Shown piece after piece: positions 51,964 through 61,369 of a stretch of 64,000 bases of DNA. Made by a program: the position numbers and the translations under genes. The stretch comes from Streptomyces sp. AC555_RSS877 (GTDB lineage: Bacteria; Actinomycetota; Actinomycetes; Streptomycetales; Streptomycetaceae). Position 1 is the stretch's first letter; the number at the start of each line of letters is the position of its first letter. The notes beneath the pieces were generated by a model. It was not told where the DNA came from and searched no databases. It saw nothing but the letters and a program-made list of their open reading frames with translations. Location of the stretch: the NCBI RefSeq assembly GCF_019049245.1, contig NZ_JAGMUK010000183.1, positions 124,001-188,000 on the forward strand, written 5' to 3'.

Positions 51964-53193
51964 ATGAACGATGCGGCGATCGACTACGCGACGCTGTTCC
52001 AGTCCCTGCCCGGAATGGTGGCCGCACTTACGCCCGAACTGGTGTACGCGGACGTCAACGAGGAATTCCTGCGGGTCACCGGCCGCAAGCGCGAGCAGAT
52101 CGTGGGACACCATCTGTTCGAGGTCTTCCCGGACAACCCCAACGACCCCGATGCGAACGGCATGCGCAACCTGGCGGCCTCGCTGCAGCGGGTGCTGGCC
52201 ACCGGCGAACGCGACGCGATGGCGTTGCAGCGGTACGACGTCGAGGACCCCGAGCGGCCCGGGCACTGGCAGGAGCGGTACTGGAGCCCGTGCAACGCGC
52301 CGGTGTTCGGCCCGGACGGGGAGGTCGTGCTGGTGGTGCACCGGGTGGAGGAGGTCACCGAGCTGATCCGGGCCCGCGGCGGCCGGAGCACCGGCCGGAC
52401 CCGGGTGCTGGAGGCCGAGCTGTACACGCGCGCCCGCGAACTGCAGGACGTCAACGAGCGGCTGCGGCGGGCCCACGCCCGCGAGCGCGAGGTGGCCCTC
52501 GCCCTTCAGGAGGCGATGCTGCCCGCCCGCCGGCAGGTGGGCGACCACCGGGCCGCCGTCCGCTACCGGCCCGCGGTCGGCGCGCTGAACGTGTGCGGCG
52601 ACTGGTACGACCTGGTCGACCTGGTCGGCGGCCACCGGCTCGGCGTCTCCGTGGGCGACGTGGTCGGTCACGGACTGAAGGCGGCCGGTGTCATGGGCCA
52701 GCTGCGCAGCGCGCTGAGCGCCACCTCCCGGGTCGCCGAGGGGCCCGCCCAGGCGCTGGACGTCCTCGGCCGGTACGCCAACGTGGTCGACGGCGCCGAA
52801 TCGGCCACCGTGGTCACCACGTTCATCGACTTCGACCGGCACACGATCAGCTACAGCAGCGCCGGCCACCCGCCGCCCGTCCTGGTCCATCCCGACGGCG
52901 GGGTGGAGTTCCTCGACCGGGCCACCGACCCCCCGCTGGACGCCCGCCCCGACCCGATCCGCAGGCCGCAGGCCGACACCACCTTCACGGACGGCGCCAT
53001 CCTCGCCCTGTACACCGACGGCCTGGTGGAGCGGCGCCGCGAGGACATCGACACCGGTCTGGCCCGTCTGGCCGACTCCCTGCGCCGCCACCGGGCCGTG
53101 GATCCCGAGACCCTCGCCGACGCCGTTCTGCTGGAGTTGCTGCCTCCCGGTGGCGCCACGGACGACACGGCCCTGATCATTGTCAGACTGTGA
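51964..53193 (+). CDS. PAS-domain SpoIIE-type PP2C phosphatase
   Basis: A 409-residue regulator. A PAS domain (~5-135; MVAALTPELVYADVNEEFLR) and a short coiled coil (TRARELQDVNERLRRAHARE) lead to a SpoIIE phosphatase (~180-405) with CGDWYDLVDL, SVGDVVGHGLKAAGVMG and GATDDTALIIV. Here all metal Asp residues are normal, unlike the previous gene. ATG 51964 is chosen; GTG 51946, 6 codons earlier, is possible. It probably works in the same partner-switching system as the upstream SpoIIE gene. Confidence 0.93.
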   Translation: MNDAAIDYATLFQSLPGMVAALTPELVYADVNEEFLRVTGRKREQIVGHHLFEVFPDNPNDPDANGMRNLAASLQRVLATGERDAMALQRYDVEDPERPGHWQERYWSPCNAPVFGPDGEVVLVVHRVEEVTELIRARGGRSTGRTRVLEAELYTRARELQDVNERLRRAHAREREVALALQEAMLPARRQVGDHRAAVRYRPAVGALNVCGDWYDLVDLVGGHRLGVSVGDVVGHGLKAAGVMGQLRSALSATSRVAEGPAQALDVLGRYANVVDGAESATVVTTFIDFDRHTISYSSAGHPPPVLVHPDGGVEFLDRATDPPLDARPDPIRRPQADTTFTDGAILALYTDGLVERRREDIDTGLARLADSLRRHRAVDPETLADAVLLELLPPGGATDDTALIIVRL

Positions 53194-53378
53194 GTACGGC
53201 CATGAGCGCGGTCGTGCGTACGGCTGTGTGGACGGACGTGCAGGCGACGCCGGCCCGACCGCCGCCGGCCCGTCGCGGATCGGCCAAACCCTTGCCCGAG
53301 CCCGTCCGCTCCAGTTCCGGCGGCCGCGGCCTGGGCCTACACTGGCATCCCCACGACGTGCCGGTTGACCTGCTTTAA
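53190..53378 (+). CDS. Possible small ORF overlapping the SpoIIE stop (62 aa)
   Basis: GTG 53190 overlaps the upstream stop in a GTGA, and the 62 codons (MSAVVRTAVWTDVQATPARP inside) are mostly G/C-ending. There is no recognisable domain. A TACACT -10-like element at about 53338, needed by the acyltransferase, lies inside it. It could be a chance frame. Confidence 0.25.
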   Translation: MSTAMSAVVRTAVWTDVQATPARPPPARRGSAKPLPEPVRSSSGGRGLGLHWHPHDVPVDLL

Positions 53379-53420
53379 CGCGGCGGTCGAGCCGACCGCC
53401 GGAGTGAGGAGCGACCCCCC

Positions 53421-54146
53421 TTGTTCTACTACCTGCTCAAATACGTGTTCTTGGGGCCGTTGCTGAGACTGGTCTTCCGCCCTCGAATAGAAGGCCTTGA
53501 ACACGTTCCGGCATCGGGCGCGGCCATCGTCGCGGGCAACCACCTTTCTTTCTCGGACCACTTCCTGATGCCCGCGGTCCTGAAGCGGCGCATCACCTTC
53601 CTGGCGAAGGCCGAGTACTTCACGGGCCCCGGCATCAGGGGCCGGCTGGTCGCGACCTTCTTCCGCAGCGCCGGGCAGATCCCGGTGGACCGTTCCGGCA
53701 AGGAGGCGGGCCAGGCCGCGATCCGCGAAGGGCTCGGCGTCCTGAGCAAGGACGAACTGCTCGGCATCTACCCGGAGGGCACCCGCTCCCACGACGGCCG
53801 GCTCTACAAGGGCAAGGTCGGCGTCGCCGTGATGGCGCTCAAGGCCCAAGTACCGGTCATCCCCTGCGCGATGATCGGCACCTTCGAGGCCCAGCCCCCC
53901 GGCAAGCTCGTCCCCAACATCCACCCCGTGGTGATCCGCTTCGGCAAGCCCCTCGACTTCTCCCGGTACGCCGGCATGGAGAACGAGAAGGCGATCCTGC
54001 GCGCGATCACCGACGAGATCATGTACGCGATCCTGACGCTCTCCGAGCAGGAGTACGTCGACCAGTACGCGGCCGTCGCCAAGGCGGAGGAGGCCGCGGC
54101 GCGCTCCGAGAAGGAGCGCAGGTTCCCCCGGCTGCCGCTGCGTTGA
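53421..54146 (+). CDS. 1-acyl-sn-glycerol-3-phosphate acyltransferase (PlsC-like)
   Basis: A 241-residue membrane-associated acyltransferase of phospholipid synthesis. The catalytic NHLSFSDHF (HxxxxD motif) lies near residue 40, and GIYPEGTRSHDGRLYKGKVG (the EGTR motif) near 113. IPCAMIGTFEAQPPGK is a third conserved block. The start is TTG 53421, with GAGGAG upstream; no better ATG or GTG is in frame. The charged C-terminal tail is Ala/Glu-rich. No genes next to it explain its regulation. Confidence 0.93.
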   Translation: MFYYLLKYVFLGPLLRLVFRPRIEGLEHVPASGAAIVAGNHLSFSDHFLMPAVLKRRITFLAKAEYFTGPGIRGRLVATFFRSAGQIPVDRSGKEAGQAAIREGLGVLSKDELLGIYPEGTRSHDGRLYKGKVGVAVMALKAQVPVIPCAMIGTFEAQPPGKLVPNIHPVVIRFGKPLDFSRYAGMENEKAILRAITDEIMYAILTLSEQEYVDQYAAVAKAEEAAARSEKERRFPRLPLR

Positions 54147-54204
54147 CCTCTGCTGTCGGCAGAGCGTCTGGCAGCCGCGGCGGGCCGGGTCGTACGGTCG
54201 CCGC

Positions 54205-55248
54205 ATGAGACGTGCTGTGGTGGTCGGAGCGACAGGACAGATCGGGCGGGTGGCCGCGGGCGTGCTGGCCCGGGACGGCTGGGAGGTGACGGCCGTCTCG
54301 CGCGGCGGCGGTCACGACGAGGGCTGGCCCGACGGTGTGCGTGCGGTGCGGGCGGACCGGGAGGACGACGCGGCCCTGGCCGCGGCGGTCGGCGCCGGAT
54401 GTGACGTCCTGGTCGACATGGTGGCCTACGGGCCCGGGCACGCACGGCAGTTGATCTCGCTGGGCGATCGTGTGGGATCGGCCGTGGTGATCTCCAGCGT
54501 GTCGGTGTACGAGGACGACAAGGGCCGGGGCTTCGACACCCAGAAGGAACCGGACGGCTTCCCCGAGTACCCGGTGCCGATCACGGAGGACCAGCGGACC
54601 GTCCGGCCGGGCGACACCTCCTACAGCACCCGCAAGGCGGGCCTGGAGAACGAACTCCTCGGCGCCGGGGCGCGGTTGCCGGCCACACTGCTGCGCGCCG
54701 GTGCGATCCACGGACCGCACTGCCGGACTCCGCGCGAGCTCTACTTCGTCAAGCGCAACCTGGACGGCCGGCCCAGGCGCATCCTGTCCTACGGCGGCGG
54801 GAGCCGGTTCCATCCGGCGAGCGTCCACACCATCGCGGAGCTGATCCGGCTGGCCGCCGCGCGGCCGGGCACCCGGGTCCTCAACGCCGTGGATCCGGAC
54901 GCCTTGACGGTGGCGGAGATCGCCCGGGAGATCGACGCCGTGATGGGGACCGAGAGCGAGAGCGTCCTGGTGGACGGACCGCCGCCGGAGCCCACGGTGG
55001 GTGACACGCCGTGGTCGGTGCCGAAGCCCGTGGTGTGCGACATGTCCGCGGCGGAACGGGAGTTGGGCTACCGCCCGGTCGTCCGGTACGCGCAGACGCT
55101 GCCGGACACCGTCGCGTTTATCGAGGGCCAACTCGCCGGGCGGGACTGGCGGGAGGCGTACCCGAAGATGGCCCAGGCGTACGGCGACCTCTTCGACTAC
55201 GCGGCGGAGGACGCGTTTCTCGACGCGCTCGACGCGCCCGAGGCCTGA
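54205..55248 (+). CDS. NAD-dependent epimerase/reductase (extended SDR)
   Basis: A 347-residue Rossmann protein with VVVGATGQIGRVAAGVLARD at the N-terminus, an SVSVYEDDKG stretch, and the catalytic-type TSYSTRKAGLEN (Y-x3-K). A C-terminal substrate domain follows. It resembles uncharacterised nucleoside-sugar epimerase/reductases; the substrate is not known. ATG 54205 lies 58 bp after the acyltransferase. A bidirectional hairpin separates it from the converging Tap gene. Confidence 0.9.
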   Translation: MRRAVVVGATGQIGRVAAGVLARDGWEVTAVSRGGGHDEGWPDGVRAVRADREDDAALAAAVGAGCDVLVDMVAYGPGHARQLISLGDRVGSAVVISSVSVYEDDKGRGFDTQKEPDGFPEYPVPITEDQRTVRPGDTSYSTRKAGLENELLGAGARLPATLLRAGAIHGPHCRTPRELYFVKRNLDGRPRRILSYGGGSRFHPASVHTIAELIRLAAARPGTRVLNAVDPDALTVAEIAREIDAVMGTESESVLVDGPPPEPTVGDTPWSVPKPVVCDMSAAERELGYRPVVRYAQTLPDTVAFIEGQLAGRDWREAYPKMAQAYGDLFDYAAEDAFLDALDAPEA

Positions 55249-55257
55249 GCGAAAGGG

Positions 55258-55282
55258 GGGCGGCCGTCGGTGACGGCCGCCC
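55258..55282. terminator. Bidirectional hairpin between the SDR and Tap genes
   Basis: Stem GGGCGGCCGTC / GACGGCCGCCC with a 3-nt loop, between convergent genes ending at 55248 and 55303. Confidence 0.85.
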
Positions 55283-55302
55283 TCCCTCCCCCGGCGTACC
55301 GG

Positions 55303-56898
55303 TTACGGCTTCGGCGTCACGTGCGGTCCGCACGTCACGTCGGAGCCGTCCAGCTTGCCGGTGAGCAGGTAGGTGTCCACCCGCTGGTTGATGCAGGGGT
55401 TGACCAGGCTGGTCACGCCGTGGGAGCCCGCGTCCTTCTCGGTGATCAGGCGGGAGCCCTTGAAGCGCTTGTGCAGTTCGACGGCGCCGCCGTACGGCGT
55501 GGCGGCGTCATGCTCGGCCTGCACGATCAGCACCCCCGGCAGCCCCTTGCCCGTCTTGACGTCGACCGGCGTCTGCTGCTTGACCGGCCAGGTCGCGCAC
55601 GGCAGGTTCATCCACGCGTTGGACCAGGTCAGGAAGGGGTAGTTCTGGTGCAGCCGCGTGTTGTCCCGGTCCCACTTCTTCCAGCTGGTGGGCCACTTGG
55701 CGTCGGTGCACTCCACGGCCGTGTAGACGGCGTTGCCGTTCTCCGAGGCGATGTTGCCCGCGGTGTCGGTCATGTCCGGGGCGGCCGCGTCGACGAGCGC
55801 CTGGGTGTCGCCGGCGAAGTACTTGCTGAACACGGTGGCGACCGGAATCCACGAGGAGTCGTAGTACGGGGCGCCCGTGAAGAAGCCCAGCAGCTCGGCC
55901 GGTCCGACGACCCCGCCGATCGGGCTCTTCTTCGCCGCGGCACGCAACTCCAGCCACTTCACCTGGACTTCGGCCCGCGTGGCGCCGAGGTGGAAGACGG
56001 CGTCATTGGCGGCGACCCAGTCCTGCCAGTCCTTCCAGCGGCCCTCGAAGGCGACGTCCTGGTCGAGGTTGGCCTCGTACCAGATCTTCTCCCGCGACGG
56101 GTTGACGACGCTGTCGACGACCATGCGCCGGACATGGCCCGGGAACAGGGTGCCGTAGACCGCGCCGAGGTAGGTGCCGTAGGAGACGCCGAGGAAGTTG
56201 AGCTTCTTCTCGCCGAGCGCGGCGCGGATGACGTCGAGGTCGCGCGCGGTGTTCGGCGTGGTCATGTGCGGCAGCATCTCGCCGCTGCGCTCGTAGCAGC
56301 CCTCGGCGTACTCGCGGGCGAGCTTGCGCTGGGCCAGCTTGTCGGCCTCGGAGTCCGGCACCGGGTCCATCTTGGGCGCCTTCACGAACTCCTGCGGGTC
56401 GGCGCAGGAGATGGGCGCCGACTTGCCGACGCCGCGCGGGTCGAAGCCCACGAAGTCGTACGCCTTGGCCGTGTTGGCCCACACCGGTGCCTTGGTGGTG
56501 ACCCGGCGCGGGAAGCGCAGGCCGGAGCCGCCCGGTCCGCCCGGGTTGTAGACGAGGGCGCCCAGGCGCTCCTCCTTCGTGCCCGTGTTGCCGATCCGGT
56601 CGACGGCGAGCTTGATCTGCTTGCCGTACGGCTTGGCGTAGTCGAGCGGCACGGTGACATAGCCGCACTGGATCGGCTTCTCCAGGTTCCAGTCGGCCGG
56701 GCAGTCCTGCCAGTCGATCCCGGCCTTCTCGGCCTTGGCGGCGGCGATCGCGGCGCCGCGGGCCTCGCGGTCCTGGCCGTGCCGGGTGTCCGCGCTCGCG
56801 GCGGGCGCCGTCACGGCCCCGGCTATCAGGGTCGCTGTGACGAGCGCTCCGGCCGTACCGAGCGCCGTCGCCCGCCTCGTCGCTCTCTTGTCCCTCAA
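55303..56898 (-). CDS. tap: Secreted tripeptidyl aminopeptidase
   Basis: A 531-residue exported serine protease that removes tripeptides from protein N-termini. The long signal peptide ends near residue 36 (APAASAD). The alpha/beta-hydrolase nucleophile is in FLGVSYGTYLGAVYGTLFP, the acid in VLIVQAEHDAATPYGGAVEL and the His in KDAGSHGVTSLVNPC. Its size and signal match Tap of S. lividans. TTG 56898 is the start, with GGGGAGG upstream. It is leftward, like the urease operon, but separated by 142 bp from ureD. Confidence 0.95.
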   Translation of the reverse strand: MRDKRATRRATALGTAGALVTATLIAGAVTAPAASADTRHGQDREARGAAIAAAKAEKAGIDWQDCPADWNLEKPIQCGYVTVPLDYAKPYGKQIKLAVDRIGNTGTKEERLGALVYNPGGPGGSGLRFPRRVTTKAPVWANTAKAYDFVGFDPRGVGKSAPISCADPQEFVKAPKMDPVPDSEADKLAQRKLAREYAEGCYERSGEMLPHMTTPNTARDLDVIRAALGEKKLNFLGVSYGTYLGAVYGTLFPGHVRRMVVDSVVNPSREKIWYEANLDQDVAFEGRWKDWQDWVAANDAVFHLGATRAEVQVKWLELRAAAKKSPIGGVVGPAELLGFFTGAPYYDSSWIPVATVFSKYFAGDTQALVDAAAPDMTDTAGNIASENGNAVYTAVECTDAKWPTSWKKWDRDNTRLHQNYPFLTWSNAWMNLPCATWPVKQQTPVDVKTGKGLPGVLIVQAEHDAATPYGGAVELHKRFKGSRLITEKDAGSHGVTSLVNPCINQRVDTYLLTGKLDGSDVTCGPHVTPKP

Positions 56899-57040
56899 GT
56901 GGGGCCTCCCCGTACGTCGTTGCGAGTGGTACGGGGATCCTCGCGGCTGTGAGCTCCCTGAGAACAGGGGTTGTTGACCTTCTTTGCCAATCCGATAACC
57001 GGACTGGGGCGTTCGCTAGACGGTCCCCGCTCCCTCGCCC

Positions 57041-57805
57041 TCAACCGAGGGAGGTCAGCGCCTCGTCCAGGACCCGCCGAAGCTTCAGCGCGTCCGGCGC
57101 CACCGCGGTCACCAGCGCGGCGGGACCCGCGAGCGGCACGATCACGGCCCCCTCCCCCAGCACCCGCGCCGTCACCGGTTCCTCCGCGAACTCCGGTCGT
57201 ACGACGACGGCTTGCCCGACCGCCCGATGTCCCGCGAGCACGGCGGGCCCGTCCCAGCCTTCCGGCGCTCCGGGCCCGCAGGACAGCTCCTGGTCCAGCA
57301 CGGTACGCCCCGCGACCCGGACGACCAGACGGCTGCCGAGCCGCCCCGGCTCCTCACCGGACCGCCCGAGCACCTGCTCCTCGCGCAGGACGAGCCGGGC
57401 CCTCGCACCGAGTTCGACACGCGTCGTGACGTACAGGTCGCTGCCGTGCGCCGAGATCAACTGCTCGGGCAGCCAGTGCAGTTCGCCGCCGTCGGCGACG
57501 GTGAGCCGCACGTCGTAGCGGGACTCGCCCTTGGCCTGGCCCGGCAGTGCGATGGTGGCGGCGGCCGACCCGACGCGCAGCCGGGCCCCGGCCTCCACCC
57601 CGGCCTCCACCGCGAAGTGGTCCCCGCCGAGCGGCCCGCTCATCGCGCCGACGATCATGACGTGCGCCTGGCTGCCGATCCCCCGGGTCCGGCGCAGCGC
57701 CAGCGGTCCCTCACCCTCCAGGACGGGCAGGGACGTACCCCCGCGGCCGTCGTCCCGCGCGAGCATCCGCGCGGTGGCCCGTACCCCTGTCACGGCCGCG
57801 GTCAT
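57041..57805 (-). CDS. ureD: Urease accessory protein UreD
   Basis: A 254-residue chaperone for urease nickel insertion. GSQAHVMIVGAMSGPLGGDH, GAAAT-like AATIALPG and the LVLREEQVLGRSGEEPGRLG stretch follow the UreD/UreH pattern. Its ATG 57805 overlaps the ureG stop as ATGA. It is the last gene of the leftward operon ureABCFGD. Confidence 0.94.
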   Translation of the reverse strand: MTAAVTGVRATARMLARDDGRGGTSLPVLEGEGPLALRRTRGIGSQAHVMIVGAMSGPLGGDHFAVEAGVEAGARLRVGSAAATIALPGQAKGESRYDVRLTVADGGELHWLPEQLISAHGSDLYVTTRVELGARARLVLREEQVLGRSGEEPGRLGSRLVVRVAGRTVLDQELSCGPGAPEGWDGPAVLAGHRAVGQAVVVRPEFAEEPVTARVLGEGAVIVPLAGPAALVTAVAPDALKLRRVLDEALTSLG

Positions 57806-58479
57806 GCCGTCCACGCGGCGAGCTGCGCCCGCACCCAGGCGGCGACGTCCCGCACGCCGGCCTCGGTCCTGAGTGACTGGAAGACGACCGGCAGTTCGGC
57901 TCGCTGCGCCTTGGCGTCGGCCGCCATCCGGGCCAGATCGGAGCCGACGTACGGGGCGAGGTCGGTCTTGTTGACGACGAGGAGGTCGGCGGTGGTGACG
58001 CCCGGACCGCCCTTGCGCGGAATGTCGTCTCCGCCGGCGACGTCGATCACGAAGATCTGCGCGTCGACGAGCCCCCGGGAGAAGGTGGCGGTGAGGTTGT
58101 CGCCACCGGACTCGACGAGGATCAGGTCCAGGGGGCCGACCTCGTCCTCCAGGTCCTCGACCGCTTCGAGGTTGGCGGAGATGTCGTCCCGGATCGCGGT
58201 GTGCGGGCAGGCCCCCGTCTCCACGGCGGTGATCCGCTCGGGCGGCAGCACGGCCTCCCTGAGCAGGAACTCGGCGTCCTCGCGCGTGTAGATGTCGTTG
58301 GTGACGACAGCGAGGGACAACTCGTCGCGCAGCGCCCGGCAGAGCGCGGCGACGGTGGCGGTCTTCCCGGACCCCACGGGCCCGCCGAGCCCGATCCGCA
58401 GCGCGCGGTGCGAGCCGTCGGGGCGGTGAGCGTCGGCGCTGACGGCGGCGGGGCCGTCGTGGGAGTGGTCGAGGTGCAT
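57802..58479 (-). CDS. ureG: Urease accessory GTPase UreG
   Basis: A 225-residue nickel-delivery GTPase. The P-loop is LRIGLGGPVGSGKTATVAAL, and the conserved SIMIBI-type motifs ETGACPHTAIRDDISAN and VESGGDNLTATFSRGLVD follow; NKTD gives the G4 motif. His residues at the N-terminus (MHLDHSHDGP) may bind nickel. There is a 161-bp gap before ureF with a hairpin. ureD overlaps its end. Confidence 0.96.
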   Translation of the reverse strand: MHLDHSHDGPAAVSADAHRPDGSHRALRIGLGGPVGSGKTATVAALCRALRDELSLAVVTNDIYTREDAEFLLREAVLPPERITAVETGACPHTAIRDDISANLEAVEDLEDEVGPLDLILVESGGDNLTATFSRGLVDAQIFVIDVAGGDDIPRKGGPGVTTADLLVVNKTDLAPYVGSDLARMAADAKAQRAELPVVFQSLRTEAGVRDVAAWVRAQLAAWTA

Positions 58480-58585
58480 GGAGCGGCTCCAGAATTTCGA
58501 GGCGGGCGGTGCCATTTCAGCGCGGTCCGGCACCACCAGACCGTCCGGCGTTTGAGAACGAGGCCGTTCAGGCCGATACGGGGGT

Positions 58586-58604
58586 CCGGGGGCGAAGCCC
58601 CCGG
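58586..58604. repeat. Streptomyces hairpin element between ureF and ureG
   Basis: CCGGGGGC-GAA-GCCCCCGG, an 8-bp GC stem with a 3-nt loop (9 bp with the T-A pair). It is the GGGGTCCGGGGGCGAAGCC-type element common between Streptomyces genes. It lies inside the 161-bp ureF-ureG gap. It could partly end transcription and lower ureG/ureD levels, or just be a repeat. Confidence 0.75.
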
Positions 58605-58640
58605 AGAACGGGACGGGAAGGGGCGGCGGGGCGAAAACAG

Positions 58641-59315
58641 CTAGGACGCGAACAACCGGACACCCCAAGCGGCGTGCACCTCCGCGCTGATCTCCAGAAG
58701 CGGAGCGGAAGCCGCGGGCAAGGCATCCACGCCCTCGTCGACAGCCCTCCGAGCCGCCTCCACCGCCTGATCCGCGACGCGGTCCAGCTCCGGCGCCAGC
58801 CGAGCCAGCGCCCGGGTCGCGTCGAAGGGGTCCAGACTCAGCAACCGCACCGTGGCCGACGCCGGCCCGCTGACACTCTCGTACGCCGCACAGTAGGCGG
58901 CGTCCAGAGCCCCCAGCCCCGCCGCCCGAGCCGCGAGCCCGAGTACCACCGGCTGGTGCGCCCCTTTGGGGAACTGCCGTGCCAGGTCGTCCAGTTCCTC
59001 CGACGGCCAGGTCGCCCGGGCGGCCCGCATCAGCTGGCGGCCCAGCTTCCGCGCGGTGACCCGCAGCGCGGGGGACGGCGTCCGCGCGTCGGCGGCCGCG
59101 TCCAACTCCACCGGCTCCACGCCGAGTACGGCGGCCGCGGACAGCGACGCGGAGACCCGCCCGGCCGTGTGCAGCCGCCCGCGGCAGAAGTCCTCCAGGC
59201 TCGCGGCGCCGGTGACGCGCCCGGCCTTGACGGCCGCCTCGGCGCCGCCGGAGTGGGCGTGCCCTCCGGCGGGGAAGCGGCCGTCGGCCAGGACGAGTAG
59301 TGATGCTCGTGACAT
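58641..59315 (-). CDS. ureF: Urease accessory protein UreF
   Basis: A 224-residue helical chaperone that joins UreG and UreD on apo-urease. N-terminal LLVLADGRFPAGGHAHSGGA and the C-terminal ISAEVHAAWGVRLFAS match UreF. ATG 59315 is 13 bp from the ureC stop, so they are co-transcribed. The operon lacks ureE, as in other actinobacteria. Confidence 0.95.
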   Translation of the reverse strand: MSRASLLVLADGRFPAGGHAHSGGAEAAVKAGRVTGAASLEDFCRGRLHTAGRVSASLSAAAVLGVEPVELDAAADARTPSPALRVTARKLGRQLMRAARATWPSEELDDLARQFPKGAHQPVVLGLAARAAGLGALDAAYCAAYESVSGPASATVRLLSLDPFDATRALARLAPELDRVADQAVEAARRAVDEGVDALPAASAPLLEISAEVHAAWGVRLFAS

Positions 59316-59328
59316 GGGATCCGCGCCG

Positions 59329-61050
59329 TCAGAAGAGGAAGTAGCGCTGGGCCATGGGCAGTTCGGCGGCCGGAGTCGCCTCGACGAGCTCCCCGTCGAT
59401 GTGCACGGCGAAGCTGTCGGGATTGATCTGGACGCGGGGCCGAGCGTCGTTCTCCCGCATGTCGGCCTTGGTCACTGCACGCGTCGACTCGATGGCGACG
59501 AAGCGCTTGCCCAACTGCAGCCGCTCCGGCAGCCCGTCCTCGATGGCGAGCGGCGCCACGAAGTTGAGGGAGTTCGACCCGGGCGCCCGCCCGATCGCAC
59601 CGAACATCGGACGCGGCAGGATCGGCTGCGGGGTCGGGATGGAGGCGTTGGCGTCGCCCATCTGCGCGTACGCGATCTGCCCGCCCTTGACGACGAGGTG
59701 CGGCTTGACCCCGAAGAACGCGGGCTCCCACAGCACGAGGTCGGCGAGCTTGCCGGTCTCGACCGAGCCGACCTGGTGGGCGAGGCCCTGCGCGACGGCC
59801 GGGTTGATCGTGTACTTGGCGACATAGCGACGTACCCGGTGGTTGTCCGCGCGTCCGTCGCCCGGCAGCGCGCCCCGCCGCCGCTTCATCACGTGGGCCG
59901 TCTGCCAGGTCCGCATGATGACCTCGCCGACCCGGCCCATGGCCTGCGCGTCGGAGGAGATGATCGAGATGGCACCCAGGTCGTGGAGGATGTCCTCCGC
60001 GCCGATCGTGGAGGGCCGGATCCGGGACTCGGCGAAGGCGAGGTCCTCCGGGACGGCCGGGTTGAGGTGGTGGCACACCATCAGCATGTCGAGGTGTTCC
60101 TCGGCGGTGTTGACGGTGAAGGGGCGGGTCGGGTTCGTCGAACTCGGCAGGACGTGCGGCTCGGACACCACGGTCATGATGTCCGGTGCGTGCCCGCCGC
60201 CGGCACCCTCGGTGTGGTAGGCGTGGATGCCGCGTCCGGCGATCGCGGCGAGGGTGTCGCCGACGAATCCGGCCTCGTTCAGCGTGTCGGTGTGGATGGC
60301 GACCTGGATGCCGGTGCGGTCGGCGACGGTCAGCGAGGCGTCGATGACGGCCGGGGTCGACCCCCAGTCCTCGTGCAGCTTCAGGCCGAGGGCGCCACCG
60401 CGGATCTGGGACAGCATCGCCTCGTGGGAGACGGTGTTGCCCTTGCCGAGGAGGCCGAAGTTGACGGGGTACTCCTCCATCGCCTCCAGCATCCGGGCCA
60501 GGTGCCAGGGGCCGGGCGTCACGGTCGTCGCCTTCGAACCCTCGGCGGGGCCGGTGCCGCCGCCGATCAGTGTCGTGATGCCGGAGGACAGCGCCTCGTC
60601 GGCGATCTGCGGGCAGATGAAGTGGACGTGCGCGTCGATGGCGCCGGCGGTCAGGATGCGTCCGTTGCCGGCGATGATCTCGGTCTCGGGGCCGATGACC
60701 AGGTCGGGGTGGATGCCGTCCATGGTGTCGGGGTTGCCGGCCTTGCCGATGCCGGTGATCCGGCCGTCGCGGATGCCGACGTCGGCCTTGATGATCCCCC
60801 AGTGGTCGATGATCACGACACCGGTGATCACCGTGTCCGGGGTGCCCTCCGCGCGCGTGGCACGCGACTGGCCCATGGACTCGCGGATGACCTTGCCGCC
60901 GCCGAAGACGGCCTCGTCACCGGCGAGTCCCGGACCGCCGGAACGATCCTCCTCGATCTCGACGAGCAGATCGGTGTCGGCGAGCCGGATGCGGTCGCCG
61001 GTGGTGGGGCCGAAGAGGTCGGCGTACGCGGCACGCGAGATCTCAGGCAT
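59329..61050 (-). CDS. ureC: Urease subunit alpha UreC
   Basis: The 573-residue catalytic subunit hydrolysing urea to ammonia and carbamate. Metal ligands: AIDAHVHFICPQ, the carbamylated Lys in GLKLHEDWGSTP, HTDTLNEAGF, and HAPD, with MVCHHLN of the mobile flap. ATG 61050 has GGAGG upstream and overlaps ureB by 8 bp. Confidence 0.97.
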   Translation of the reverse strand: MPEISRAAYADLFGPTTGDRIRLADTDLLVEIEEDRSGGPGLAGDEAVFGGGKVIRESMGQSRATRAEGTPDTVITGVVIIDHWGIIKADVGIRDGRITGIGKAGNPDTMDGIHPDLVIGPETEIIAGNGRILTAGAIDAHVHFICPQIADEALSSGITTLIGGGTGPAEGSKATTVTPGPWHLARMLEAMEEYPVNFGLLGKGNTVSHEAMLSQIRGGALGLKLHEDWGSTPAVIDASLTVADRTGIQVAIHTDTLNEAGFVGDTLAAIAGRGIHAYHTEGAGGGHAPDIMTVVSEPHVLPSSTNPTRPFTVNTAEEHLDMLMVCHHLNPAVPEDLAFAESRIRPSTIGAEDILHDLGAISIISSDAQAMGRVGEVIMRTWQTAHVMKRRRGALPGDGRADNHRVRRYVAKYTINPAVAQGLAHQVGSVETGKLADLVLWEPAFFGVKPHLVVKGGQIAYAQMGDANASIPTPQPILPRPMFGAIGRAPGSNSLNFVAPLAIEDGLPERLQLGKRFVAIESTRAVTKADMRENDARPRVQINPDSFAVHIDGELVEATPAAELPMAQRYFLF

Positions 61051-61354
61051 CGAGGGCACCTCCGGTCTCCCCGCGCAGTCCGGGCACCACACGGGCGCCG
61101 GTGAGCGGGACGAGTTCGACGTCGACGGGGATCCCGGGCTCGAAGCGCACGGCGGTGCCGGCGGCGATGTTGAGCCGCTTGCCGTGTGCCGCGGCGCGGT
61201 CGAAGTCCAGACCGGGATTGGCCTCGGCGAAGTGGTAGTGGGAACCGACCTGGACGGGCCGGTCGGCTGCGTTGAGGACCGTCAGCGAGGTGACCTCGCG
61301 GCCCTCGTTGTAGACGATCGGGCCTGAAGCGAACAGGATCTCTCCGGGAATCAC
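61043..61354 (-). CDS. ureB: Urease subunit beta UreB
   Basis: The 103-residue beta subunit; PGEILFASGPIVYNEGREV and the GSHYHFAEANPGLDFDRAAA stretch are typical. GTG 61354. It overlaps ureC and is 15 bp after ureA. Confidence 0.96.
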   Translation of the reverse strand: MIPGEILFASGPIVYNEGREVTSLTVLNAADRPVQVGSHYHFAEANPGLDFDRAAAHGKRLNIAAGTAVRFEPGIPVDVELVPLTGARVVPGLRGETGGALDA

Positions 61355-61369
61355 GGCTGCTCCTTCCCG

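Noticed and set aside
49459..53091. Very long open frame on the minus strand (about 1210 codons) opposite the SpoIIE genes
   Set aside because: It is the mirror of two well-supported genes in GC-rich DNA. It has no domains and a low-complexity composition.
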